Positions 46,878 through 56,875 of a DNA stretch of 64,000 nt are shown in pieces. The first letter of the stretch is position 1. Every line of letters begins with the position of its first letter. The stretch is from positions 1,984,001 to 2,048,000 of the forward strand of contig NC_089184.1 of the NCBI RefSeq assembly GCF_947507565.1, read 5' to 3'. Made by a program: the position numbers and the translations under genes. The notes beneath the pieces are model-generated. The model was not told where the DNA came from. It made no database searches and saw only the letters and a list, made by a program, of their open reading frames with translations. This DNA is from Oscarella lobularis (taxonomy: Eukaryota; Porifera; Homoscleromorpha; Homosclerophorida; Oscarellidae).

Positions 46878-47077
46878 NNNNNNNNNNNNNNNNNNNNNNN
46901 NNNNNNNNNNNNNNNNNNNNNNNNNNNNNNNNNNNNNNNNNNNNNNNNNNNNNNNNNNNNNNNNNNNNNNNNNNNNNNNNNNNNNNNNNNNNNNNNNNNN
47001 NNNNNNNNNNNNNNNNNNNNNNNNNNNNNNNNNNNNNNNNNNNNNNNNNNNNNNNNNNNNNNNNNNNNNNNNNNNNN
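46878..47077. other. assembly gap (200 N)
   Basis: Exactly 200 unknown bases, the round number used for gaps of estimated or unknown length. The 3' end of the minus-strand CBM9-like gene enters it. Confidence 1.
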
Positions 47078-48643
47078 CGATCGGTCCTGATGTGACCAAC
47101 GAGATCGTCCGGGTGACGGGGATGAACGGCTATTTCAAACGAGTAGGAAGTAGGGCCAGCGTTGATCACGGGGACGCCACTGCACTTGCCATCAAAAACG
47201 AATTGCGGCACATCGAGTGCCGTCAAGTTGCCAGTAAAGTAGCCATTAGTAGCATAAAATATCTGCGTAATACAATTAGAGTACTTGCATCCTGCCATTA
47301 CCCTGTAACTAGACGTACCTTTTCAGCGTCATAGACTGCTACCAGGGCCACATACACTGGCCAAAAAGAGGGCAACTGAAAAGTGGTGCTATTGACGCTA
47401 TTCTTGGTGAACTGAATAAACCCCCATCTACCATCGTACAGTACAAGTATTAGTGGAAATATGCAGAGTATGTAGCAGAAGGTTACCTTTCTGGTAGATG
47501 CATATTGATGGAGTACTGAGACGACCATACCCAGTTGTCTTCAGGAACATTGGGTACCTACAATAAGACGAGTGAGCTAGAAGTGTGCACTTGCTTTCAA
47601 ATACAGGTACCTTTTCATAATGTCGTCCAACATTTTTGACGTGCCACTCGACTCTTAATTAATTAAATAATTAATTAATTTGAAACGATCTGGCACTTTG
47701 GAATGTTTTCGTTTTGTTTACCTGCTGAAATTTATTCGCCACTGATCGCCCTCTTTGGGTGGCACATTGATGTTAGTGGCGTCTTTGGCCAAATCCTTCA
47801 GTGGTAAAGCCATTTCAACAGTCCAAAAGTGATCTATCCAAACCAAATACAATCCATAAACGTATAGCATATAGTCTCTAACTTTTTATCAAAGGATTGT
47901 TGATTGGACCGTCAACAAAAGTAGCTGACTTCATAGTGGGCATTTCCCAGCTGCTATTCGGCGATCCACCATTCATATATGGCTAAATTCAAACGAAACT
48001 ACTTGCACACTGTCCAGTTCCGGTTACTTTGTTCAGCTCCAAATCCCACGTAGTGTTGATAGCGTTGATCTCGAGTTCCTTATACCTGATAAATCAAACC
48101 TTCTCAGAACGACTTCATTCAAATTGTCGCTCTCACATGTGCGTGCTTCCGTTGGGATTAGTGAACACCTCAAAATCGTTATCATAGAAGACTAATAAAA
48201 CTCGGTTGCTTGGAGACCCCCGGGTTGTTTTTGACTCACCAACCGAATTGTGCTCCGTCTGATTCGCGAACACGTCCGTTTCCTGCATGTATGCTCCCAC
48301 GTACAGATATTCGTCGTCCCAGCGCATCTTTGCCATCGTATCGAATCGAGGTCTTGTAAATTCACTGCCCTGAATGTCTGAGATCGCGAGGCGTCATTTC
48401 CTCCTCCTTCACGATTTTTCGTTTCTTACCGATGAATCGATCGGTCCAAGGGACTCCAGACCACGCCGTTTCATCGAGATGCCCGTCGACAGCTATTTTC
48501 TCCGTTTCAGCGAGGTGATAGACGACGTAAGATTTGGGAAAAGGGAGGGCCCCCGCTTGAGTAAAGCACGGCGGATCGACTCGAAAGAGGTCGCCCGAGG
48601 ATAGAGCAAGTAACGCTGAGAGGAAGAGAAGGTGAAAAGCCAT
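47078..48643 (-). CDS. CBM9-like domain protein, secreted or type I (3' partial)
   Basis: Starts at Met 48643 with signal peptide FHLLFLSALLALSSG. About ten short exons follow. Recognisable features are IAVDGHLDETAW, FTRPRFDTMAKMRWDDEYLY, VFYDNDFEVFTNPNGSTHMY, YKELEINAINTTWDLELNKP, FWTVEMALPLKDLA, GDQWRINFSRVEW and NWVWSSQYSINMHLPERWGF. This ordered set is the family 9 carbohydrate-binding-like beta-sandwich found in many secreted or membrane proteins. The last visible exon (from about 47282 downward) continues into the N gap, so the C-terminus is unknown. Likely extracellular, binding unknown; no catalytic module seen. An in-frame Met at 48715 lies upstream but leaves a poor signal. Confidence 0.7.
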
Positions 48644-48994
48644 CGCACGAACGAAGAGGACTCGAATAATCCGGGTAGGCAGTGCATGTGATACAGTAGA
48701 TAGCCAATCAACCACAATTAATTAATTGTCGCAGCTTTTCAGAGCAGCTCTTTGCCGGGGGGGAACTTAGGAGCTCAGGGTCATTGCGTCATTCAAACCA
48801 GATTCTTATGAAGACAGAGCCCTGGGGACAGTCAGAGCCGTATCACCATATATAGTATAGTGTGTACTATACTATCTATGGTATCACGGTAAGATACGAT
48901 CATCTCCAAGTTCATTGATGAACAAGAATTTAGGAAAGTTGAAAACAGGTCTGGTCGTGGTGTAAGAAAATCCTGTGTAGAACTTAACAGTTTA

Positions 48995-50405
48995 TGGAGC
49001 CGACCACCAGAGTTGTACGGGTGGAGCCCGTATAACGGCGGAGGGAGGCTCTCTCAAACGTGATCTTAGGGCCGGAAGTGTCTGTATGTCTGTCTGTCTG
49101 TCTGTCTGTCTGTATGTCTGTTCGTCACGCTCGGTATTGTGACGTCACATAAGAAAAACCCTCACTTTGTAAAGCGCATGCGTGACATAGGGCCGAAAAC
49201 GGTGACCCGAAAAAGGCGATTTACGGCGCGAATAAAGCGTTTTTTCTTTCAGAAACGAAAAAAATGCTTAGAAACCCTTATTTCCAATTGATCTGTGCTA
49301 TTTTCCGTGTTATAAATGCGCTGAGAAACCGAAACGACAGTTTTGATTGTCACGCTCTGACGTCACAATCAAAAGTATCCAGTCACATGTACAGTATATG
49401 GGTGGGTATGTACGCGTGTACGGGTAACAGGAAATATGACCCGTACACATGCATAGGTCCTCCTCAAATACAGAGCACATTATCAAATACAGTACAGTGC
49501 GTGCCAGCATAAATGGCCAAACGGGACTTTTAGTAGCGCGCGAGGAATTCAGAGCGTAGTTTACATTTGGCGTAGTTTTGACGTTTGATCGTCACATCAA
49601 GGATTTCCAATGAAGTCTAGCATTTCTATTTACGTCTATTTTGTAAGAAAACGGTTTTGATTTCACCGCAGACAACGTTTCTATACGTTTTGCTAAGAAC
49701 ACAGAAAAGTTCGTTTTTTTTCCAGTTTCAAACAACATATGACGGCTTTCATAAACTCATCTGTCACTTTATACCATTTTCTAAAACTTCATTATCTTTG
49801 ATTTTCAATACAGTAATTCGGTGGAAAGAAACGGATGTCACGTGACGTAAATAGAAATGCATTTTTTTCCGTTAGGGATCAAGTTAGAAAGAAACTCACT
49901 CTATAAATGGCTTCTCACGTGCATTGTTTAGAAATTTATTATCGGCGAATTTGAAAATGTTCTTTCCTTTACAAAATTAGCGCGCGCTAAACTTGCAAAA
50001 AATTTAAATCTTTGGGAGTACGTCCCACAAAAGTCAAACTGACATCCCTGTTTAAAATAGGCATTAGAGCGATTTTCGTTGACACACAGTGACACTGTAT
50101 GTCTTGCAGCGAGTGATCTACAGTGATCTTAGCGCGCGTTTTGTGGCCATTTATGCTGGCACGCACTGTACTGTACGTCAGAAAAGCGCCTAATTAGGAA
50201 AACACAGCAATCATGCAAGTACTGTATTTACAGTATGTAGGTAGGACTGAGCTGTACTAGTAGTAGCTAACGGCTGTAATGACAACGTGAATATGTGACA
50301 GCATAAAAACTATGACGTCACACTATGTTATGCACTCGCGTACGGTAAGCGGTGGGAGGCTCTGCATGATGGCAACACGGTGAACACCGGGCCATCATTC
50401 TCTAG
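48995..50405 (+). mobile_element. Helitron-like non-autonomous element, copy 1 (carries an inner MITE)
   Basis: Starts TGGAGCCGACCACC after an A; ends in a GATGGC..CGGTGAACACCG..GCCATC hairpin, about nine bases and a CTAG terminus, followed by T. Internally there is a (TGTC)n microsatellite near 49080-49125 and TGACGTCA motifs. No target-site duplication is seen. It interrupts repeat R1 and is itself interrupted at 49495-50168. No Rep/helicase ORF, so it is non-autonomous. The canonical 5' TC is not present (TG here). Confidence 0.6.
49495..50168. mobile_element. 674-bp TIR element with TA target duplication (Tc1/mariner-like MITE)
   Basis: 25-bp terminal inverted repeats begin CAGTGCGTGCCAGCATAAAT at both ends and are flanked on each side by TA (49493-49494 and 50169-50170). 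The related copy at 51190-51235 shows the uninterrupted site (AAATACAATACGTCAGAAAA). TA duplication and a CAGTG start are typical of the Tc1/mariner superfamily. No transposase ORF. Confidence 0.8.
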
Positions 50406-50469
50406 TTTTTATTTAGGGTTCCGCTCGCCAAAAATTCTTGGACCCAATCATAAGCGGACTGTTATGACA

Positions 50470-50809
50470 CTAGAGAATGATGGCCCGGTGTTCACCGTGT
50501 TGCATCATGCAGAGCCTCCCACCGCTTACCGTACGAGAGTGCATACCATAGTGTGACGTCATAATTTTTTATGTTGTCACATATTCACGTGGTCCTTACA
50601 GCCGTTAGCTACTACAGCTCACTCCTACGTACATACTGTAAATACTTGCATGATTGCAATGTTTTCCTAATTAGGCGCTTTTCTGACGTAGTGAGCCGAC
50701 CACCGCAGTTGTACGGGGTGGCAAACGCAGTTTGCGAGCCCGTATAACGGCGGAGGGAGGCTCTCTCAAACGTGATGTTAGGCGCCGGAAGTGTATGTTT
50801 GTCTGTCTT

Positions 50810-50843
<34 letters not shown>

Positions 50844-51932
50844 GGTCACGCTATTGCGACGTCACCTAAAAACCCGTTTTTTGTACAGCGCATGCGTGAC
50901 ATAGGGCCCAAAACGGTGACCCGAAAAAGGCGATTTACGGCGCGAATAAAGCGTTTTTTCTTTCATAAACGGAAAAAATGCTTAGAAACCCCTGTTTACA
51001 ATTGATCTCTGCTATTTTCCGTGTTATAAATGCGCTGAGACACCGAAACGACAGTTTTGATTGTCACGCTCTGACGTCACAATCAAAAGTATCCACTCAT
51101 GTACAGTTTATAGTAGGTATGTATGCGTGTACGGGTAACAGGAAATATAACCCGTACACACTCCCGTACACAAGCATGTCTTCAAATGCAGAGAAAATTA
51201 TGAAATACAATACGTCAGAAAAGCGCCTAATTAGAAAAACATTTAAAATTATGTAGATATGTACAGTATGTAGGTAGGACTGAGCTGTAGGGGCTAAGGG
51301 CAGTGATGACTACGTGAATATGTGGCAACATAAAATTAAAATTTATGACGTCACACTATGTAATGAACTCGCGTACGGAAAGCGGTGGGAGGCTCTGCAG
51401 GATGGCAACACGGTGAACACCGGGCCATCATTCTCTAGTGTATTTGATAATGTGCTCTGTATTCTGTATTTGAGGGGGACCTATGCATGTGTACGGGTCA
51501 TATTTCCTGTTACCCGTACACGCGTACATACCCACGCACATACGGCATGAGTGGATACTTTTGATTGTGACGTCAGAGCGTGACAATCAAAACTGTCGTT
51601 TCGGTTTCTCAGGGCATTTATAACACGGAAAATAGCACAGTGCAATTTAAAATAAGGTTTTTTAAACATTTTTTCTGTTTGTCATAGAAAAAACGCTTTT
51701 TTCGCGCCGTAAATCGCCTTTTTCGGGTCACCGTTTCGAGCCCTATGTCGCGCATGCGCTGTACGAAAAAACGGGTTTTTATGTTACGTCACAATACCGA
51801 GCGTGACGAACAGACATACATACATACATACAGACAGACAGACAGACACTTCCGGCCCTAAGATCACGTTTGAGAGAGCCTCCCTCCGCCGTTATACGGG
51901 CTCCACCCGTACAACTCTGGTGGTCGGCTCCA
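50470..51932 (-). mobile_element. Helitron-like element, copy 3 (minus), split by copy 2
   Basis: 50470-50690 is the reverse complement of the 3' half (begins CTAGAGAATGATGGCC) and 51439-51932 of the 5' half (ends GGTGGTCGGCTCCA). Between them sits copy 2 in the opposite orientation. Without it the junction reads GACGTA|TGTATTT, equivalent to the uninterrupted sites in the other copies. Contains the reverse-complement microsatellite near 51815-51847. Confidence 0.65.
50691..51438 (+). mobile_element. Helitron-like element, copy 2 (inserted in copy 3)
   Basis: 748 bp from GTGAGCCGACCACC to CTAG, inserted between A (50690) and T (51439) with no target-site duplication, as Helitrons insert. It lacks the MITE found in copy 1. 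The 3' hairpin and microsatellite are as in copy 1; a short extra segment follows GTACGGGGTGGCAAACG. Confidence 0.65.
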
Positions 51933-52475
51933 TTACTAGAATCGAAGGGAACGAAGGGAAAGATGTTCTATTGCTCTCACAAAGTGATCGAGTGTTTGAA
52001 TCTTTTCACGAGTGAATGGAATCAACGACGAGAAATATCGAACATCCCTCAATCCGACATCCCTCACCCATATGTGTCCACGCACGAATTGGTGTCGTCC
52101 AAAATCTGTGAATGAATTCGTGTCTTCGAATTATAGCATCACAGGGATGCTTTGTATAATAGCCAGTTGAACAAAGAAATACAGCCCATTGTTCGCGGAA
52201 TACAGTAGAGGTTCCTGAAGACGGCATATCCGTAGCAGGCGCAAACACAGGTAGGAGGATTGCCCCAATTCTTCGCTGGCCCAGGTCATGGCCGGTTATG
52301 GGCCCACAGCTAGCTGTCAGCTAGGTCTACAGATTGACTTGCTTGTGACTGACAATAAAATAAAAAATTAGCATTGCTGGCGACGCGCGTGGCGAGTGCT
52401 AAAGAAGGCGTCAAATCGCCAAAATTTCCACGCAATGGAGTCGCCCGGTAGATACGGGCCTTTCTAAAAAGAACA
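51933..52475. other. intergenic / 5' flank of the kelch-kinase gene
   Basis: No gene supported. It probably includes the promoter and 5' UTR of the plus-strand gene at 52476. Confidence 0.3.
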
Positions 52476-55287
52476 ATGGCGAAGTCCTTACCTGTACCTG
52501 ATCGTCGATCTGATCACGAAAGCGCGCTGATCGGAAAAGAATTGCATCTCTTCGGTGGAAGAAACAAGAGATACTTTTTCCCTCGCCACGAAGTCTGGAC
52601 TTGCAATGTTCAAGAAGAGAAGAAATGGATTCGCCGTTTCGCCGAAGGAAAGAATATTCCCCCTCCTTGTGTCGGAGCACGATGCGTGGTCATTAATGGG
52701 GTCATGTATTCGTACGGGGGAATGAAAGAAGACAGGAATTATCTGGGAGAGTTGTTCGGTTTGGATCCCCAAAAAATGAAATGGATCCATGTAGCCACTC
52801 CAATTAATGGAAAGAAACCATATCAACGCTCCTCTTGCTGCTTGTGGGCCATTGGAAAAAGAATGATCATGTTTGGGGGATGGAGCGGGTACATTCCTCC
52901 ATTTCCTCTCCAATCAGGATCACAATTTACCTCGGGTGTAAACAATGAGATTTACGAATTTGTTTTTGAAGAGGGAAGAGAACGAGGTGAGCCTAATCTA
53001 GGTATAATATAATTCTATTGTTGATGATTAGGATATTGGTTGGATGTTGAATTAAGTGGAAGAAGACCCCAGCCACGTGACAGCGCTGCCGTGGAAACGA
53101 TTGATCAACATCGAGGAATACTTCACGGAGGAGAAGATGGTATGGATCAGTATTTTGATGATGCATTTGTGATTGATTTGCGAGAGAAGGTAAATTGATC
53201 ATTGTTACGTTTGGAAATCATTGTTATGTTGGCTTTAGAAATGGATTCGTGTCAACTACTTTTCAAAAGTATCCGCTCGTTCGCACCATAGAATCTGCCG
53301 GTTGTCAAAAACAGCATTCAATGAAAGAAATTGCCTTCTTGTCATTGGTGGGTACGAAAAATGCAAATTTTCCGACCATGCCTACGTTATTGATATTGAC
53401 GAAGAGAAATCTTACGTGGTACTGAATCAATTAAATTTAACTAGATCAAATTTTAGAAAGAGTAAATTAGTTTCAGTTGAACTCGGGAATAGCACCTATC
53501 TGGTTTCACAATCTCTATTGCGTGGAGAATCAAGATGGGTCTGCTCGGGTAATTGTCTTGGGTGGAAGAGACTGGGATCAAAAATTAAAAGACATTTTAA
53601 TAGTGTTTACTCTCGGTATTGTATTAAAAAGGTAATTAAAACTCTTTTGCCAATTACTTTTCTAGGCCGATCGAACGAGTCTTACTTTCAAGTTGAACTT
53701 CAAATACTTTCAGATTCTCCATCTACATTGGCATCAACAGCATCTGGAAATGATTTGCACGTTAGAGAACTTCAAAGAGAATTAGAAAGAATGAGGTCCT
53801 TGTTTTCAGACGTTTGTTTTAGAAATGACGACGTTCTTTTTAGAATGGAATTTTCTGATGTGAGAGAAGAGACAAGCCGTGAAAGGTAAAATGTTACCAA
53901 GTATACAAATTGTAGTTTAATAATGTTTCATTTGATACTGTAGAAAACAGTCTGAAGTGCGCCAATTCCACGCTCTGGAAGAGGAAAGAAGGCGTCTTAC
54001 AAAAGAGTTTCTCGAACAGCGGCAAGGAACTTGCAACGAACGTTTTTTTCAAGATAAGATGTCTTTTTAGGTCTCTTCTACAAATTTCTCTTGAGAGAGA
54101 CATAGCCGCTCTAAGGTGCAACAAGAAGTATGATATATTTTTATCACCTGGTGGTATCTTTTTGAAGAGCTGAATCGCTAGCCCAATGTCGGGCTCTTGA
54201 GGCAGAGAAAGAAGAAATAGCTCACTCTCTTCAAGCTCAAGTGTAAAAAACTACAAACTACAAACGATATGTTTTAAATATACTTTAGAAGAACACTTGA
54301 AGCGTCTTGTGCCGAATCGAAACAAAATCTGGATCAGTTCCTTGACGTGCTTAGCATTCGTGAGACTCAAGTTTCCCTTACTGATGAGAAGCTCGGTTCT
54401 GGAGCATATGCAGGTACGAAAGAATTGATTACGTAATTACAGTAGTAGTATAGTACAGTACTACATTAGACGTGATAATTGGCTGTTGGCACGGGATTCC
54501 AGTTGCTGTAAAGAAATTCCACTCTCTCATAACGACGCCAAGAACGATTCCGGCCTTTCAAAGAGAAGTTCTGACGGCGAGTCGACTCCATCATCCCAAC
54601 ATCGTCCGTGTATGCGGTGCTGTGATGGAAGATGGAGTTCCATTCCAAATTGTCTCCGAATTGCTTGAAGGATCAGTGAGCGAGGTCATTGATGCAGCTC
54701 ACTCATCTCCATGCTATCTCTCTCATTACGAGCAGCTCTCCATCGTCGTACAAATGACATCAGCTATTGCTTATCTTCATGGACTTCACCCTCGTCCCTT
54801 CGTTCACGCAGACATTCGTCCGACCAATGTCTTGGTGACAAGGGATATGAAAGTCAAAGTGGCTGATTTGGGAGCGGCTCATTTGGTGGAGAGCTCCAAA
54901 TCGGCCGGGCCTCTAAGTCCCCAATATCTTGCTCCCGAACGAATACCACCCATGTTGGGACGCAGCTCGTTGCTTAGCGACGTTTACAGTCTGGGCGTGT
55001 CACTAATTGAAATATTCACTGGGGTTGGCCCTATTCCCGAAGAGAGGAATAATCAGTTGATGCTAGTAAGAAGTCGTTGTCGTCTGCACTTGATTTGCTC
55101 AAGAATGATTTCCGGCGAGAGAGAGAGGCCTACCAGTTCAGAGTGCTTGGCTGTTTTGAATAGAGAAAGAGAGGAACTTGCACAAAACGGGTTTCCGGCG
55201 ATAAAGAGAATGGTAAAGGGACAGTTCGAAGGAGAGGGCTCTAATCGTCGTCACAATGTCGTTCTTTCAGATTCCTATCATTCCTAG
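52476..55287 (+). CDS. kelch-repeat / coiled-coil / TKL-type protein kinase
   Basis: Exons 52476-52986, 53032-53189 and 53239-53885 are in phase, followed by short coiled-coil exons (about 53944-54415) and the kinase exon 54468-55287. The N-terminal ~400 residues have kelch-like blades (ELHLFGGRNKRYFFPRHEVW, VMYSYGGMKEDRNYLGELFG, RMIMFGGWSGY, CLLVIGGYEKC). The coil is FHALEEERRRLTKEFLEQ, AESLAQCRALEAEKEEIAHS. The kinase begins LGSGAYADVIIG, with VAVKKF, the catalytic loop HADIRPTN (HRD has become HAD, but Asp and Asn are kept), DLG in place of DFG, APER and DVYSLGVSL. Catalytic residues are therefore mostly retained. One coil junction near 54030 is unresolved. It ends with a basic RMVKG tail shared with the gene at 56876-59936. 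Ser/Thr or dual specificity; cytosolic by inference. Confidence 0.7.
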
Positions 55288-55472
55288 CTCATAGCTGTAG
55301 CTTGTTGACGTGTTTTAATTACTTGTGTGGACAATAATATTTCATTCACGTTTGTTCCTAATATTTATGTAATCTCTGTACGTGCTTTCAAGTTCAAACT
55401 TACTCACTCAAAGCAACCATTGAAATCATCGTCGAAATCGCTGTCACATTGCACCTGTACAAAATTAATAAA

Positions 55473-56484
55473 CTATGACATGTAGGACCTAAACATTTCA
55501 CTGACGGCGCCATAAAAATCGCCCCCACTAAGTCTACCATCGAACAAAAGTTCGCCGCTGCGAACGGCCTTCAATATCGCTCGCCGGGCACTATTTGCTT
55601 TCAACGCCGACGGTTTGCTTAGCCGTATTTCATTTGATACGCATTTTCTGAGATAGCAGTCTACAGCGTGGATCGTGCTGGCAGAATTGGACGCTCTAGA
55701 CGCCGCCTTCTCCATATCCTTCACCTCGTCTGAATCTCTTCTTAGCGAACGCGGATTATCCAACTCCTTTGCAAGAATCGTTTCCAATGAGTCCAACGTC
55801 TCTTCGTCCAAATTTGAAGAAACGACGAGAGTGCTCGTTTCCTCCTCCGACGGAGGTTCGAACGTCTCATTCATCCTCTGTACGACGTCGTCAGGCACGC
55901 GCGCCTCTCTAGATCTAACCCTATTTCTTTTCAGGCACTCGTCTACCGGACACGCAATCGCAATTTGAACGTAGCCACAGCGCAGTCGCTCGGCAAGACG
56001 AACGCATTCGTTTCTCATGCTACGATAGTAGAAGTTGTCGTCAAGCAGAAGAATGAACGTTCGCAGCTCGTTCGAGTCATCATTTCGGAAAAGTAATCTG
56101 TCAGACGCGGGCGATTTACTAATCACCATGGCGACGAATTTTGCAAAAAATTCGTTGTCCTCCTCTTTCTCCAATGACTTGCCACCAGTTTGGATGGCGT
56201 AAACGAGATTTTCGACGCTTCTCAAAATTTGTTGGCGACGTACTTTCCAGCTCGAGTCGCCGTCTCTTAGTTCGCTTGATTCGATTTCCTTAAGAAAGTC
56301 GTCGTAGCAAATATGAAGCACAAGCCGAATTTCTGCACGATACACGTAACGGACTGTCGAAGCCTGACTGCATCTCACCATTACTGAATCGCTTCTTCAG
56401 TTCGAAAGCCAAGGTCGTCTTTCCAGAGGCGGGCAGCCCGCAGATCAGTACAAAACAGATTTTGCGATGGAGGCCACTCGTCAT
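55473..56484 (-). CDS. PSTK: L-seryl-tRNA(Sec) kinase
   Basis: Two exons, 56379-56484 and 55473-56332, in phase, 321 aa. The P-loop GLPASGKTTL is at residues 16-25. ICYDDF and the highly characteristic LLLDDNFYYRSMR motif follow, then the CPVDECLKRN lid-type region. This is PSTK, which phosphorylates Ser on tRNA-Sec so that SEPSECS can convert it to selenocysteinyl-tRNA. Its presence implies the organism makes selenoproteins. The middle contains a Glu/Ser-rich loop (ETFEPPSEEETSTL). Convergent with the kelch-kinase and divergent from the ANK-kinase. Confidence 0.9.
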
Positions 56485-56531
56485 TAGCGTGCTTTAATTG
56501 TCTGGTGATTGCGACACGGATGGTAGGGCTC

Positions 56532-56759
56532 TGATTCAAACTTTATGGAGACAGAGCCCTGGGGACAGAGCCGTATCACGGTATGTTCATAGAGATTCAT
56601 CTCGAAGTTGTAGATGAACAAGAATTTAGAAAAAGCCAAACAGCTATAGGAAAAGGTCAGGTCGTAGTGTAAGAAAATCATGTGTAGTTTATTTATGGTT
56701 CTCCTCGCCAAAAATTCTTGGACCCGATCATAAGCGGCCTCATGAGCAGATTGTTTTGA
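56532..56759. repeat. dispersed repeat R1 (copy 2, uninterrupted)
   Basis: Aligns with 48807-48994 plus 50406-50469: GACAGAGCCCTGGGGACAG, GATGAACAAGAATTTAG, GTGTAAGAAAATC, CGCCAAAAATTCTTGGACCC, ATCATAAGCGG. It lies in the divergent interval between PSTK and the ANK-kinase. No ORF and no obvious terminal repeats. Confidence 0.7.
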
Positions 56760-56875
56760 TTGGCAGGGACATTGTCTACGGGACTGGCTCACTGCGCATC
56801 CTCGAAGTCCTTAGTTTCCTCTCGGTTTCCTCATCGGTTTCTTCATCTGGGAAAAGTCCCCGCAATTCTCTTACA

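Larger units (their letters stand above)
48807..50469 (+). repeat. dispersed repeat R1 (copy 1), interrupted by a Helitron-like insertion
   Basis: 48807-48994 (GACAGAGCCCTGGGGACAG, a palindrome at 48847-48885 with ATAGTATAGT arms, GATGAACAAGAATTTAG, GTGTAAGAAAATC) and 50406-50469 (CGCCAAAAATTCTTGGACCC, ATCATAAGCGG) together align with the uninterrupted copy at 56532-56759. The intervening 48995-50405 is the inserted element. Confidence 0.7.

Noticed and set aside
46755-47334. ORFs running through the N block
   Set aside because: They exist only because Ns contain no stop codons.
49080-49125. (TGTC)n runs as a coding or regulatory array
   Set aside because: A simple microsatellite present at the same place in each Helitron-like copy.
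50870-51256. Short ORFs within the Helitron-like copies (shared start of the MLRNP type)
   Set aside because: The same frame recurs in each repeat copy with disruptions and no helicase or transposase motif; repeat-derived.
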